Assembly (NCBI GenBank): GCA_021399435.1
Contig: JAJTUP010000088.1
Location: 180,036 to 244,035, forward strand
DNA length: 64,000 nucleotides
Reading direction: 5' to 3'
Source of the DNA: Diaporthe sp. PMI_573
Lineage: Eukaryota; Ascomycota; Sordariomycetes; Diaporthales; Diaporthaceae
Shown: positions 42,162 through 53,534 of the stretch, piece by piece
Layout of the letters: every line of letters begins with the position of its first letter
Numbering within the stretch: the first letter of the stretch is position 1
Position numbers and translations under genes: made by a program
The notes under the pieces: generated by a model
Told to the model about the DNA's origin: nothing
What the model saw: only the letters and a program-made list of their open reading frames with translations
Databases searched by the model: none

Positions 42162-42746
42162 TCACTCCTTATCCTTGCGACGGCAGTCCTTCAGCGTGCT
42201 GATCGTGCGGTTGATTATCTGACCGGGGCCTGATTCGCCCCCTTTCAAGGCTGTCCGAACGGCGGCGCGCTCGGTCAGCGACATGCCCTCCTCCTTGAGG
42301 ACCTTGTTCCACGCAGCGAAAAACTTCTCCTTCAGTCTCTCCTCGTTAGGGATGGGTGCCTCAAACTTAGGAGCACCGAAAGGATTGCCGTAGGTTGAAG
42401 GACGCAGATGCGTGCTTCCGCCGGAAGGAGCGTTAGGGCCCGGATTCTTGGCTGAACTATAGCATTGAGTAGAATCTGGAATGTCGTTAGACAGATTTAT
42501 ATTGATTGGGGCGTGTGGGCTATCACCCCTTGACTGGGCGTAAGGATGCGACTCGCGCTTGGTTGTGTCGCTGAGGATCTCCCATGCTGCGTTGACTTTT
42601 GCTTGCCTCTCGTCACTGCCGCCGTGGTCTGGATGGTGAGCAAGGCAGGCTCTCTGCCACGCTCGCTTGATTCGGTTCAAGTCGTCAGTTAGGCTAAAAA
42701 GGCTAAGCGTAGCGTAGTGGTTGACAAAAGGAGCAGGGGCAGGCAT
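42162..42746 (-). CDS. J-domain (DnaJ-like) protein, 194 aa
   Basis: ATG at 42746 (MPAPAPF) to stop at 42162. A J domain occupies about residues 8-62, with helix II RIKRAWQRACLAHHPD, the HPD tripeptide at 38-40 and helix III KVNAAWEILSD. J domains stimulate Hsp70 ATPase. The rest is low-complexity (about 65-125) and then a charged helix (EERLKEKFFAAWNKVLKEEG). No Gly/Phe region, zinc domain or membrane segment, so it is a class C J protein, cytosolic or nuclear. A TATATAAA-like box lies about 208 bp upstream, and a conserved block shared with the 266-aa gene lies about 258 bp upstream. Intact. Confidence 0.75.
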   Translation of the reverse strand: MPAPAPFVNHYATLSLFSLTDDLNRIKRAWQRACLAHHPDHGGSDERQAKVNAAWEILSDTTKRESHPYAQSRGDSPHAPININLSNDIPDSTQCYSSAKNPGPNAPSGGSTHLRPSTYGNPFGAPKFEAPIPNEERLKEKFFAAWNKVLKEEGMSLTERAAVRTALKGGESGPGQIINRTISTLKDCRRKDKE

Positions 42747-42953
42747 TGCGATAGTTATATCGATTGACAAGGACAAGTGGAAAGGAAGTCAAAGGTCGAG
42801 AGGGACTGTTGATACAGATGCAGTTGGGCAAAGCAGACTTAGAAAGGAGCTTTCTTTATTGGTGTTTATTGGTGACAGGAGATGTCGTAATTGCTTGTGG
42901 CTGTGGGACGGACTTGAAGAAAATGGGGCAAGGTTTGGCAGCAAAAGCTTCAA

Positions 42954-42961
42954 TTTATATA
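42954..42961 (-). promoter_or_regulatory. TATA-like element of the J-domain gene
   Basis: Minus-strand TATATAAA about 208 bp upstream of the ATG at 42746. The distance is long for a TATA box unless the leader is long. Confidence 0.35.
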
Positions 42962-43003
42962 CTTCTCTCCTGGGTACACCAAGATAGCTTCCATGTAGCA
43001 ATA

Positions 43004-43094
43004 GTTCAGACAGATCCAGGCAGCAGGGGAGCCCTTCGCCTGACGTATAATAATCACAGGAAGTAGGGAATGGGCGGCCTCTGGTGGCACTGCC
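43004..43094. repeat. Conserved upstream block, copy 2
   Basis: Partner of 25985-26073: GTTCAGACAGATC, AGGCAGC, AATAATC and GGGCGGCCTCT...GCACTGC in the same order and spacing. See the finding for the comparison. Confidence 0.7.
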
Positions 43095-43275
43095 TGAGCA
43101 AGTAAACCAAGTGAGCCAAGTTATGCAAGTAAACGTCGTACCACTTACACAGCTACTTAGATGATATCACGGTAATCTCGTTCTTGAGCCTTCAAGCTTT
43201 CGGACAGCCCTGCACTCGTCACATGTTTCACTCAATTCCAGAGACCTCTCATTTCTGCTACTACTTCTTCACACC

Positions 43276-43473
43276 ATGGTAGACATTACCTCTATAGTCA
43301 GGACCGCCAGCAAACCGTCTACAGTGCTCTGCCCCCGAAATATCGCAGAGATGATCAAAGAAAACTTCGTGCTGGGCAATGAGCATATATCGTCGGACCA
43401 GATGGAGGCATTTATCAACGGTCTAGCTTCTCTTTTGAGAGACCGGTCCGGTCGCGGGACTCCTTGCGTGTGA
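43276..43473 (+). CDS. Small unrecognised ORF, 65 aa
   Basis: ATG in good context (CACCATGG) at 43276; 65 codons, no motif recognised (mixed helix; NIAEMIKENFVLGNEHISSD). It may be the 5' end of a gene cut by the chromovirus fragment 250 bp downstream, or chance. Confidence 0.25.
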   Translation: MVDITSIVRTASKPSTVLCPRNIAEMIKENFVLGNEHISSDQMEAFINGLASLLRDRSGRGTPCV

Positions 43474-43725
43474 CTTGTTTAGCATAAGTTACGGGCTGTA
43501 GATCAGGCCAATTATCCCACAGCACCGGCACTACGAGCATGCTCGGCGTGCAAGAGATGCTGCTCGCCTGCACAACCATAAGGAAGCGGGGTTGGCGCTG
43601 GTCGGGCTTCCTATTTAACGCAGAGAACAAGCCCAGTCTGCTGACCGGAGCACCTTCGTGAAATTGCATCAGCTTGGGTTCCCCCTGATGAGGACTGACT
43701 ATTTGCAACTCTCTGCCGATAGCAA

Positions 43726-44634
43726 ATGATCAGTGATAATGCCGGACCTTTTGTCTCAGCCTTTCTCGCAAAGCTGAACGAGCTAACGGGAACAAAGCAT
43801 CGGCACGGGAGCACCTACCACCCCCAGACTCAAGGTGCGGTCGAGTTCACGAACCAGGAGCTGGACCAGCGGCTACGGTTTTACATCGACAAGTACCAAG
43901 ACGATTGGAGTGTACACCTGCCAGCCCTTGATTTCGCGCACAACTCGTCGTGGCACTCCGCAATCGATATGTCACCACTAAAGGTCATGCTAGGCAAGGA
44001 CATACGGAACCCGTTGTCTTTAGACCCAAGCACAGCAGAGGCAACAGGAGGACCAGCCGAGAGGGCCCTTAAGCTGGTCAGACAGACCAAGGAGGTGCAG
44101 GAACTCGCCCGCCGTGCCGCCGCCAGCACGCAGGAGAAACAGAAGGCCCAGGCAAACAAGAAGCGTCGCCCGGTGAACTTTAAGGTTCACGACAAGGTCT
44201 TCCTGCGAAAGAAGGGATTCTCAACACAGACTCCAACCACCCGCCTCGACTCGCAGTTCGTAGGCCCCTTTGAGATTCTAGAGGAAAGAGGCCAAAGTTA
44301 CGTCCTCGACCTTCCAGCTTCGTATAAGATGCCCAACCTGTTCCACGCCGACCGGCTCAGGAAGGCCGACGACGACCCGTTTTGCCACAGCAGGTCCAGG
44401 TACCACCCCCACCAGAAGAAATCAATGGCGAACCAGAGTTCGAGGTCGAACAAATCATACAGAGCCGACTCCACGGCCGAAACAGAGAACTGCAGTACCA
44501 GGTGGCCTGGCGAGGATGCGACCCTGACGAACGCCGCAATAGCCCTAGAGACCTTCCATCGAGAACACCCAGAAGCGCCCGGTCCACCGCTACGACTGCA
44601 AAAATGGATTCGGTCTGCTTCCGCTGCCGCTTAA
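43726..44634 (+). pseudogene. Ty3/gypsy chromovirus fragment (integrase C-terminus and chromodomain)
   Basis: Starts inside the integrase catalytic core (ISDNAGPF, second Asp) and continues through HPQTQGAVEFTNQE (Glu), the GPY/F-type region and, after a frameshift near 44380, a chromodomain (EVEQIIQSRL...YQVAWRGCDPDE), then a further shift. It is related to, but clearly diverged from, the intact chromovirus at 3839-9726. No LTR found on either side. Confidence 0.85.
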
Positions 44635-44639
44635 GTTCA

Positions 44640-45700
44640 TCATGCCCTGTACGCATCTTGGTACCGTCGGTGAATTAGCAAAGTATAAGGTGGCTTTGAT
44701 TACAGTATAAGTACTCGCTGTCTTTCATTTGATCAAGGTAATGGAAAAGAGAAGAGCCATAAATGTAGCATCACTTTGCAGTATTTATATTGTATATACT
44801 GATGATGCACTGCCACCTTTGATGATACTAAACTCTGTGATTTGTTCACTCAAGCACAAAATAATCTGGTCAATTGTAAATACTGTGCAGTATACCTGCA
44901 GAAATACTCAGTGCTCATCTGCTAAATCTAATAAGTACCGCTGATCACACAGAATTCTCGCCCAATAGAGAACCTCCGACAAGTTTCGTATCCCACAGAC
45001 GGCATCCCTCTCACGTTCATCCTTTTTCACTAGAATTGTCGACAAGCACTGATAAACATAGCGCAGCACATAATGAAAGGAAAAGCGTTGGATAACCTGT
45101 CGTTCTCAATTTAAGCGAGGACTCCTATAGCAGCCCGCAGAAATTGCTAATATATTCGTCACTGTTTTTAAGTTGTTCTTCAAGATCTAGTCACTTAACA
45201 AATTTACTAATTCGAATCTCATTCCGTCTTATTTGTAAACAACTCTTTTTATTCACGCTACTATACATATAAATGAGGGTCCAAGTCTTGGAACGTCTAG
45301 ACACACGGCGATAAATGTGAGGTCTGCGGTCGACCGAGATACTGCCAAGTAGATCGACCCTATGTTATTTCCGACTAAAAGTTTATCAGGGTTCTGTCGT
45401 ACCAAGGAGTTAAAGCTGTCTTATAAAAGCTGCTCTGCATCCTCATATTGCCCCTTGGTGTAGAGCTTCATAAAGCGGTGCGTCACCGTCGAGTTGAGTC
45501 ATACTGGTTTTCAATATGCAGCATGATGTATAAGCGGCACAAATACTGAAATTGTAATAACTATACAGTTGATCCGCTCACCGAAGAAATTGTAGTACGC
45601 TTACCGGCTTATATATTATCTTGTGTCGCTTTATTTTGTGAACAAGACTATTTCGAGCTTTCTTGTTTCTTTTTCTCCCCACCCTTCCGTGCAAACAATG
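44640..45700. other. No recognisable gene
   Basis: About 1 kb of AT-rich sequence without a supported ORF or clear repeat. Confidence 0.45.
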
Positions 45701-45719
45701 GGGCGTAATGACTACTCCT

Positions 45720-46052
45720 GACTCTCAAGAGCGACAAGGCCAACGACAACAGCAGTCAGCGGCGATGCCACCACAGGCCGAGCTTGATCAGTATCTGTCA
45801 GAGCCACCGGTTGACAACATCGCATACAAAGCTGACCCAATTGGTTGGTGGAGGGACGTCGGCGTTGTGCGTTTTCCTCGGCTGTCTTATATGGCTGTTG
45901 ACTTTCTTACTATCGCATCGTCGTCTGCAGAAACGGAGAGAGACTTCAGCAGTTGCGGGAGGATGGTAACACCACTCAGGTCCCGCCTACGGCGGCATAT
46001 TGTGGCCATGGCTCAGTGCCTTCGTTCCTGGAGCAAAGCCGGTATTTATTAG
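45720..46052 (+). pseudogene. C-terminal dimerisation fragment of a hAT transposase
   Basis: An open frame ending at TAG 46052 encodes DPIGWWRDVGVVRFPRLSYM, AVDFLTIASSSAETERDFSS and CGRMVTPLRSRLRRHIVAMA, the hAT C-terminal region. The catalytic part is missing. It differs from the three other hAT families in the window. Confidence 0.75.
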
Positions 46053-46142
46053 CCGACTCTTCCTTTTAGTCTCCTTGAAGGGGATAATTGGAGGCAAGTT
46101 CTTCAATTGGTGGGTAGGATCACCGTAGATAGTAACAACGAA

Positions 46143-46285
46143 GACCAGCATTGATCGATTTGATCGCCGATCGACGTCGATCGATCGATTTCAATTAGTG
46201 ATCGATCGATATCGATCGATTGAAGGTGACGATCGATATAAATCGATCGATCAGGGCTCGGAATCGATCTGTACGATCGATTTCC
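46143..46285. repeat. ATCGAT/GATC palindromic cluster
   Basis: About 140 bp with more than ten GATCGAT or ATCGAT units in both orientations, just downstream of the hAT fragment. It contains CAGGGCTCGG near 46251, similar to the hAT-2 end. It may be the subterminal repeat array of a lost hAT element. Confidence 0.7.
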
Positions 46286-46399
46286 AACTCTGGCGCCCAC
46301 GATGTCGATGGCTTCCTTTCTTCCTTCCGTAGCAAGAATCGAACCCGTACCCAGAAAAGTACGGCTTTTGCTCGCCTATTTGCACGTGCAAAGACCCCC

Positions 46400-47061
46400 T
46401 GACCTACGGAATCAGGGCCGTATCAACAATTTGCTTAATATCGCCATCGGAAAGAAGCTCTTGTTTTTCCTGCTTCGCGGGCATGGTACTTTCGGAAGTC
46501 GTCATGGGTGGGTGCTGGGGTTGGCTAAAGTTGGTAGAGTTAGCAAAAGTGCGCGGGTAGGTGTCCTGCGCGGCTGGGTGTCCAACCACGTTAATGATGT
46601 TCCTGGCTAAAATGAGCACAATGCAAACTTTGCAAATTTTGGGATCTCAAGTGAATAAGGGCAGAGAGGGTCATTTATACCTTCCGATGCGCATTTTTAA
46701 ACTTGATGCCCAAGTGCTGCGGCGGATGGGTGTCGGGAGGGTGCATTGAGTGGTGGCCGACTTGCGCCCTGCGAGGCCCGATGGTCCGCCTGGCCAGCCG
46801 GTTGCCTTACGCCTGCAGGCTCATCATTCTTAAAAACTGTTATTATCACCATTCTTGGCCTGGCCACCACCACAGCAGTCTTATAGCGACTGTAAGAGTT
46901 CGGGTTTGTGAAACATTAATGAGGATGGAGATTGCATCACTATCGAGAATAAGGAAGATATCCTAAATGCGTTTTTGGACCGGCGCGATGGGTGTAGGTT
47001 GTGTTCGGAAACAATTAAATCCAAATTTGAAATTAAAGATATCGCAAAACAGCATATTTAA
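46400..47061. other. No supported gene
   Basis: Only short frames on both strands. A 71-codon minus-strand frame (46404-46619) ends EKQELLSDGDIKQIVDTALIP but has no recognised domain. Confidence 0.35.
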
Positions 47062-47436
47062 ATGAGGACTGTTAGAACAGATTGCTATCTTACCTATATA
47101 AGCCTGCCATGGGGCTCAATTTCCTACTCATCTCGGTCTGTAAAACATTTAAACATGATCCAGTTTAATATAGTTTCAAGGAAGAAAGCAACATACCATA
47201 AAACGAAGAACAGTAATTTGTCAACCACAATTGTCTTGGTCCTTATCGGGTCAATTTTTGTAATTGCAATCATAAGCGGTATAATAAAACAAATACGCCT
47301 GTACAGAATGAGAAAAATGGCCGAACGCAGCCGCCATGCCCAAGGTTCCATCACAGGACCAAACATCCTGAACAAAGCCTTGCCAGCGACACCAGAGCCT
47401 ACATATGATAGGAATCAAAAGCGACGAATTAGCTAG
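47062..47436 (+). CDS. Possible small single-pass membrane protein, 124 aa
   Basis: ATG at 47062 (an alternative ATG lies 31 codons in). A clear hydrophobic segment, TTIVLVLIGSIFVIAIISGI, is followed by a basic stop-transfer stretch (KQIRLYRMRKMAERSR) and a tail with LPATPEPTY. No family recognised. The region is AT-rich and the ORF is short, so it may be chance. Confidence 0.3.
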   Translation: MRTVRTDCYLTYISLPWGSISYSSRSVKHLNMIQFNIVSRKKATYHKTKNSNLSTTIVLVLIGSIFVIAIISGIIKQIRLYRMRKMAERSRHAQGSITGPNILNKALPATPEPTYDRNQKRRIS

Positions 47437-47439
47437 TGG

Positions 47440-48168
47440 AATGAAGCTGACTTAGGAACGGTAGAAGTGGGAAAATAAACGCTTGGGAAGCATGCGAAAG
47501 TCAGGCAGGGCGATCAAGCCTTGGGCTCGGGTCGCACGCGTGCTGTGCTGTGGTTCCCCCCACACACACACCTCTACCGGTACTCAAGCCATGCGTCTAT
47601 GGACATCGTTTTATCTTACGGATTTTGAAGGGCCCTACGGTCCTTGCGATCTCTGGATCTCAGACGATCCCATGATAAAGTAGCGAAATGTCCTTTAAGC
47701 ACATTGTGTGGGTTGTCTGCCATGCAGTTCTCCGACTTTGGAAGATGGTTGGGTAGTAACTCCTCTACCCGCTCGAGACGATCCAGAGTAAGCCGCTTCC
47801 ACTTCTCTGTCTCAAACAAAAGGGTGGGCTTTGTATGCGGTTCAGGCATTGTCTTTGTGGGCGAGATTACTAAATAGTTGATGAAAGGTGGAACAGGTCG
47901 ACAGGAGAGTCCAAACGGCGAAATGGGTATTGCTCCGCCAGTTGCTCCTCGCCCATCGCGAGCATTGGTATAGAAGCTTGATCCCATTCTCCAAAGTCGT
48001 CTCTACCTCGCACTACGGTTCTTTCATTAATGTCTGCCTGGTTGCCCCATCAGCAGGAGCTGATGAGGAGCCAGCCATGGTACTTGATGGGCTTTATGAG
48101 GAGCTGTTGCTGTTGAGGTTGGAGTTGTAGAAGGCGCGGTCTTTCCAAATACGAATGGAACCCTCGAT

Positions 48169-48206
<38 letters not shown>

Positions 48207-50320
48207 TTATTACGCCCGGCGGCTGAGCCGAAAGGGCACCTATCGCTAATTCCTACTACACTGCCCAAAGATATGTCATAGTCTCCTTCAAGCCCATACA
48301 AAAGAAACCTCTTTCACTTAATTTTCTGTCATTTTTCCTGCCTTTCGGATTCTCGTGGGTTAGTAATGTAAGCAGGCTACCCTTTTACTAGCTTGCATGT
48401 GTTACTTCTTCGACCAGCATAGTACTTCTCATAGATAGGGTGTTTCTGCCAGGGGAATATACAGAATGGTATGGAACTACAATGCTATTCATCTGGACCC
48501 ACGAGAAGCTCATAGACAGAGATACATAAATAATGTATAGCGCTAAACCGAAGCACTGTGCTTCAGGACAGGATTAGTACTTTACGCATACACCTAACCT
48601 GTTCTAGAGAGGATCATTGAGTGGTACAGTATATTGTACCGTACTGTACAGCCACCACCGAAACGACTAACGCAGAGCTATATGCGTTTGGCTCAAGTTG
48701 AAGTTTGGACCTTCCTGTAGATGCCCACGGTGTGAAGCTGGATCTCCTGGCCATGGCATGGTCATCAACGCAAATCTACATCACGCAACAGCCACCTATC
48801 TTAAATTTCTAAATCGCTTGATAGTGAAGCCTGCTGTGAGAAATAAGGCGCGTAGGTAGAGTGAAAGGGCCCTCTGGCCCTCTGGCCTAGACGACTGCAA
48901 TTGAACCTAAGGTCTAAAACTCTCCGAGGGCGCGAAAGCCCTGAAATAGCCATTGTTATCACTATTGTAGTTACCTCACTCTGCAGCTATAACGGAGGAA
49001 GGCGGTGTGTTGGTTGGCACGTCCGTCTCCATCAGAGTTGTACTCTTTGTCCATCGTCCGAGCTCTCCACACAGAAACGGTCGCCGGAGCCGGTCCTTCT
49101 TCGTTCGGCCTCAATGAATTTCCCTTATTGAACGCTTTGTATATCTATCGGCCAGCAGATGTTCAGTGTTACATGTTACAGCATGTCATTTAATATGGCT
49201 CGCCAACCACTTCGGAACGACAAAGGTATCGTCGCCAGACTTTACGTGCATAAACGTGGGGGAGATATTTCTTTTCCCGACATATCACGTTGTACAGTGT
49301 CTTGAAAATGGAGGCATATCAAATCACATGGCTGCAATTTCCGACTCATGTTGTGCAACAGGGCGAGGGGACCAGCTAAGGCATACCACCCGTCTACCCT
49401 CTGCCGACCTCCACGCCACTCTTTGTCGCGTCCGCCCTGCCATCGTAAGGGAAAGGCTCCGCAGGTACCACAAGGCGTATTTTCCCGCGTGACCATATTT
49501 TCGCCGCTGAGGTGGTCAGACTTACCAATTCTGACATCCAATTATAGAGCTCATCTGGCATGGCTTGCTTGCGAGGACATTTGCTCCGGTAGGGGCGGAA
49601 GTGATGAAATCTACAAAGCCAATCCAAGATGGAATCCGGAAGCTGATGGCTCAGCTGGGGCCACGAATCTGGTCTCGCCCCCAGCATCACAACCATGTGA
49701 CAAGGGTGGAATCTGGGCTCCTGATTGATGTTAACAAGGTATACATGCAAGGCCCTTCCTTTTGCCTGGCGACACACTGAAGAGTAAAGACCAGTCTTTC
49801 CCCACCCTGTCTCCACCTCAGCATCCCTCAAAATTGACATCATTTCAGAGCCTGCACACTCAATTATCATTTATCCCGTCAGGCACTTTGTTTCTAATCG
49901 CCATTTCGTGGGGCGGCGTGCAGGTTAGATGGTCCAGTCCAGGCACAACTCGTTCCCCTTTCGAGATAGTGCTAATGGCCTCAACAGACGCCATTATGAC
50001 AGTAAGACACCGCTCACAGAACATGATCGCTTGCTGGGAGGGAGGGGAGCGCCAGTCTGACTAGATGACCGCTTCCTACTAGCAACGCTGATGCTGCGGC
50101 TTTTCCGCGAAGCACCCGCTGTGATGCTGCTTAGCGGTATTGAGCGTTCCGGACGGTCTAATTTTGACACCCGCTTGGACCGTTATTGAGCGGAAGCCCC
50201 GAATGAATGCTCTCCAGAGCTCGGTTTTGGAGGAAACGGTCAGTGTGTGTTACCGTGTGTAAATTCCCACATTCGAAGTGTCTTAGATCTCCGCCGCATT
50301 CTGCTCACTGCGAACGTACG
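47440..50320. other. Nearly 3 kb without a supported gene
   Basis: Holds the AC microsatellite at 48172-48204 and a GTACTGTAC-rich stretch near 48620-48660. A 123-codon minus-strand frame (47616-47987) and a 158-codon frame (49394-49870) show no motif I can name. Confidence 0.4.
48172..48204. repeat. (AC)n microsatellite
   Basis: 33 bp of alternating A and C, about 16 units, perfect. Confidence 0.97.
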
Positions 50321-51647
50321 TTACTTCAAGTCCTCCAGCCCGCTGTGGAGAATTTCTCTGATTCGAGAGTAGAGCTTCTCGTCTTCCCATTCCCACGGCT
50401 GGCCCCGAGGGAAGATGATCTTCCGAAGCCCGTTGATCAGCGGGACAATCGGCGCATAATAAGCCGTGAAATTATCGGTGATTGTCTCCATGAAAATCGC
50501 CTCCTTCGCCACAGTACCCAACTTAAGCTTTGCCAACTCTTTCATGTTCACATAGTTCCATTTATCGAATTCTTGGACGACCCTGCTCTCGTCCGGTCCG
50601 TTGTAGTGGATACATATCCAGAACAAGACCCAGAAGAATGACTCTAGGTCGTGCATGAAAGAATGTTGCTCGCCTAGAAGTGCACCAATGGCCATGAATG
50701 CTCTCGTACCGGTCTTACCTTTTGCTCCCGAAGTGCCTTCTCGCTGCTCCTGGATAGCAAGGTCGAGATCAATCAAGAACGCCGGCCATGATGGATTATT
50801 GTCGTCTTCATTGATCATGAGGTTGTTGATAGAGATGTCTCTGTGGAGAAGGCCTGCCTTGTGCAAGGATTGGTGACCTTCAACACAGTCCTCCATCGCG
50901 GCAAGTAGGGCCAGTCGAGAGCCTGCCTTGTAGATTGGCTTCCCATAGTCCCGAAGAATGACCCTCCGACGCATCCGATTTGGCAGCGCTTCTATGCTGG
51001 CCTTTGTTGGAGATGCTGGACAGGATCGCTTGCTCGGCGGCAGAGAGGTGTCAGTTTCGCTGGACGGTCGCTTCACACCAGCGCTGCTGCTTCGCCCTTT
51101 GCGGGAAACACTGGACGCGCTCGCACTTGACGGCAACATCGAGCGTTCCAGACGATAATTCGTAGCTTTTGTGACGTCCATCCCCTTTCGAATATTTATG
51201 CGAACGTCGTCATCAGCACCGCGTACACCAACAGTCTCATGGTGGTAGTATCGGGCGACGTTAACCACGCCTTTCTCAGTCGCCTCTTGGAGGAGTTTGC
51301 CCTCTTCGTCCCGGTCCGTGTACTGCCACGAGTCCTTGATAACAAGCGGCGTCTGCGGGTCCTCGTTGCGATGGGCTTTCCAACAGGTTGTCGCCCGGCC
51401 GGCAATGCAACGTGCTCGCGTCTCTCGTGATATGTGCCTTTGCCTTGCCAGGTTTCTTTAAAATACTGTAGTTGCACAGAATTCCACGAGTGACACAGCG
51501 GATGCAATGTGGCTGGGTTTTGTCGCAACGCACCTTGGCCAATCCGCACGCATCACACGCCGATCGGACCCTGGGCCGTCGTTGTGCGGTTTGCTCGGCG
51601 TTCGTTTGTGGCAGAGTAGCAACAGACGGGTACTTCGAGTCAGGCAT
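50321..51647 (-). pseudogene. Chimera: Zn2Cys6 head joined to FunK1-type kinase tail
   Basis: ATG at 51647 opens a frame with a Zn2Cys6 cluster (C-x2-C-x6-C-x6-C-x2-C-x6-C, CDACGLAKVRCDKTQPHC, residues about 31-60), similar to AflR-type regulators. This frame runs on to 51276, but by about 51400 a second frame, offset by one base, carries FunK1 sequence: CWKAHRNEDPQTPLVIKDSW, GVVNVARYYHHETV, a basic Ser-rich insert, the catalytic loop LLHRDISINNLM, IDLDLA (in place of DFG), GTRAFMAIGALLG, ending at 50321. FunK1 kinases usually have several hundred more N-terminal residues, absent here. No GT-AG intron reconciles the frames. Probably a rearrangement product; expression unknown. Confidence 0.72.
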
Positions 51648-51699
51648 TGCAAATGTTCTTCTTTAATAACAGTAGTAACGGGAGAATCTAAAGCGTGGC

Positions 51700-52500
51700 T
51701 CTGAAAGAATTTAATTGCTGTCTTCGGTGCGGAGGCAGAAGTGGGAGCAAGAGCAATTAGGGCGATAAAAGAGCAGTATATGACTTTGAGGTTACAAGGA
51801 ATGACAACTGGGAAATTTGATAGTATGTGTCATGTACTGGTGCGAATTTCGTGCAACGTGTAATGTGAATAGTGAAGGGCCAATTCATTTGGTGCCCTGC
51901 CAACCTTATATAGTCACTTCTTAATTCTGTTATATCACCCCCTGGGATTAGGCAGCCACCAACGATCAATGTTAGGAGGAGCCACACTCGGAGGGCTGAT
52001 TTGCATACGATCGTCAGACAGCACTGTTATGAGGCCTCCGATCGAGAAGCGGCAACTTGCTGGCCCAGGTGATGGACTCTGGCTTTGACGGATTTGGAAA
52101 TGTAGAGGTCCCTTCATTCCAGACCTCAGTGGAGGACGAGACAGAGGTCTGCGTCGGAACGGATTCCCTAGTCGTCGGAACTTCTGAGACAAAGAAGCGA
52201 TGCTTCAAACTGACCAGGCAAGATGGTGGTCAACCATGATTGAGGATATTTTCGCCACTGGCCAAGCCCTCAACCCAGGCATTATCTTAGAGGAAAGCGA
52301 ATCCGACAGCATTAGTTTATTAACGAGTGCAAGAAGATATTCCCTAATTGGTGCTATATTACGTCCCAAAGCGGCAGGACGAATAATCCCTATGATGCTG
52401 CTTGTGTCGAGGAGTACCGCAATTTTTGGGTGAATAAATGAAACAAAACAAATTCAGGCGGCAACGATGTATGAATAGTGTGTTCTCGACAAGTCTGCCA
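51700..52500. other. No supported gene; possible promoter of the chimera
   Basis: Contains a TATATAAG-type motif on the minus strand (about 51902-51915), about 260 bp upstream of the chimera's ATG. No other feature recognised. Confidence 0.35.
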
Positions 52501-52529
52501 AACATGACGGAGAGAACGTTCAAAATGTG

Positions 52530-52871
52530 GGACTCTCCGAAGACCACTACGGGCTCAACAAATTTGGCTCGAAGAACGAAAGTTACACACTCATAGTCAG
52601 GGAACTTCGCCTTGCAATAACTGCCGCTCGAATGGTCAAGGATTCTTATGCGGTCCCACTAGAAACCCCACCGAAGCCATCGTGCACGATCCCTTTCAGC
52701 CATGACCCCGATTTTATCAACCGCGAGACCCTCCTGGACCAGATACTAACCCCCATCATCCTCCATGACCACCTCCCAGAAGTCTTTTCTAGTTACTTTC
52801 AATCGCGAAACAAGGCAATGCAGCCGATGACTCACTTCCTCCGGGGTGGCTGCCATCCCGCATTCGCATAG
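52530..52871 (+). pseudogene. NLR-type linker remnant
   Basis: An open frame encodes EDHYGLNKFGSKNESY followed about 50 residues later by TIPFSHDPDFINRETLLDQI. These two strings typify the region before the NB-ARC/NACHT domain of fungal NLR proteins (hYGLNKFgs...; tIPFrrDpdFv.R..lLdqI). The nucleotide-binding domain that should follow is missing, and no start exon was found. A fragment only. Confidence 0.55.
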
Positions 52872-52891
52872 GTAGGATTTTGACTCATGCC

Positions 52892-53420
52892 TCATGCAAG
52901 CCTCGCTCCTGCTGTCTGTATCCAAGCCGGCAGGCTGATACAGTCTCCCGTACTTAATGTACAGCGGAATGCACACAGCCTGAGCTCTCTGCAATGGGGC
53001 GTTGGCTCCGCAACGTCCCCGGCCGTTGTGTCCCAGTCGCTGAAATGGTCCCGTGGCTGAGAACCGCAACGAACAGCGCCGCTGCGGTACTGAAAGCGCC
53101 AAATCTGGGTTGGTGAAGCGCCGGCATCAGAAGACGCGACGCGCCAATAGTAGACTTCACCGTCGGGGAAAAGGGCCCATTTCCAGCGAGGCGCAGAGGA
53201 TTGTAGAGCTGAGTCGGGCGTAAGCACATCGGTGCTGTTGTCACTCTGACTACTGTCCTCGCCCACCTCTAATCCTTGCTCTTCCTTGTCCTCCAATTCA
53301 GGATGATCAAAAATTATGCCGTCGCAATGCTCAATGCCTTTCGGCCACTGCTCTTCCACCAGCTCTACCGCCGTTGCGGTTCGGCCATTTAAGTATTCCG
53401 TTCATTCCTTTCATATACTC
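52892..53420 (-). CDS. Unrecognised partial ORF
   Basis: The frame is open from about 53420 with no ATG until far in. It encodes an acidic linker and then a Trp/Tyr-rich stretch (RWKWALFPDGEVYYWRV...IWRFQYRSG). The overlapping frame 52746-53102 reads a Cys/His-containing tail (CMRHESKSYLCECGMAATPEEVSHRLHC). A frameshift or intron may join them. No family recognised. Confidence 0.3.
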
Positions 53421-53534
53421 TCTCCGGTAATTGCAACTTGTATCAAGACCATGCTGCGTGAAGAGTTCTGGCTCGAGGTGAGCCTCAGCAGCGACATAGC
53501 CACGGCTAACTACCAAAATGCCAGTAACACACTC

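Noticed and set aside
46330..46400. tRNA-like stretch on the minus strand (GGGTTCGATTCTTGC, resembling a B box/T-arm)
   Set aside because: The bases flanking the TTCGATT loop do not form a five-pair T-stem, and no acceptor, D or anticodon arm could be folded.
49394..49870. 158-codon minus-strand ORF as a gene
   Set aside because: No ATG-supported start, no motif, and overlapping ORFs of similar length on the other strand.
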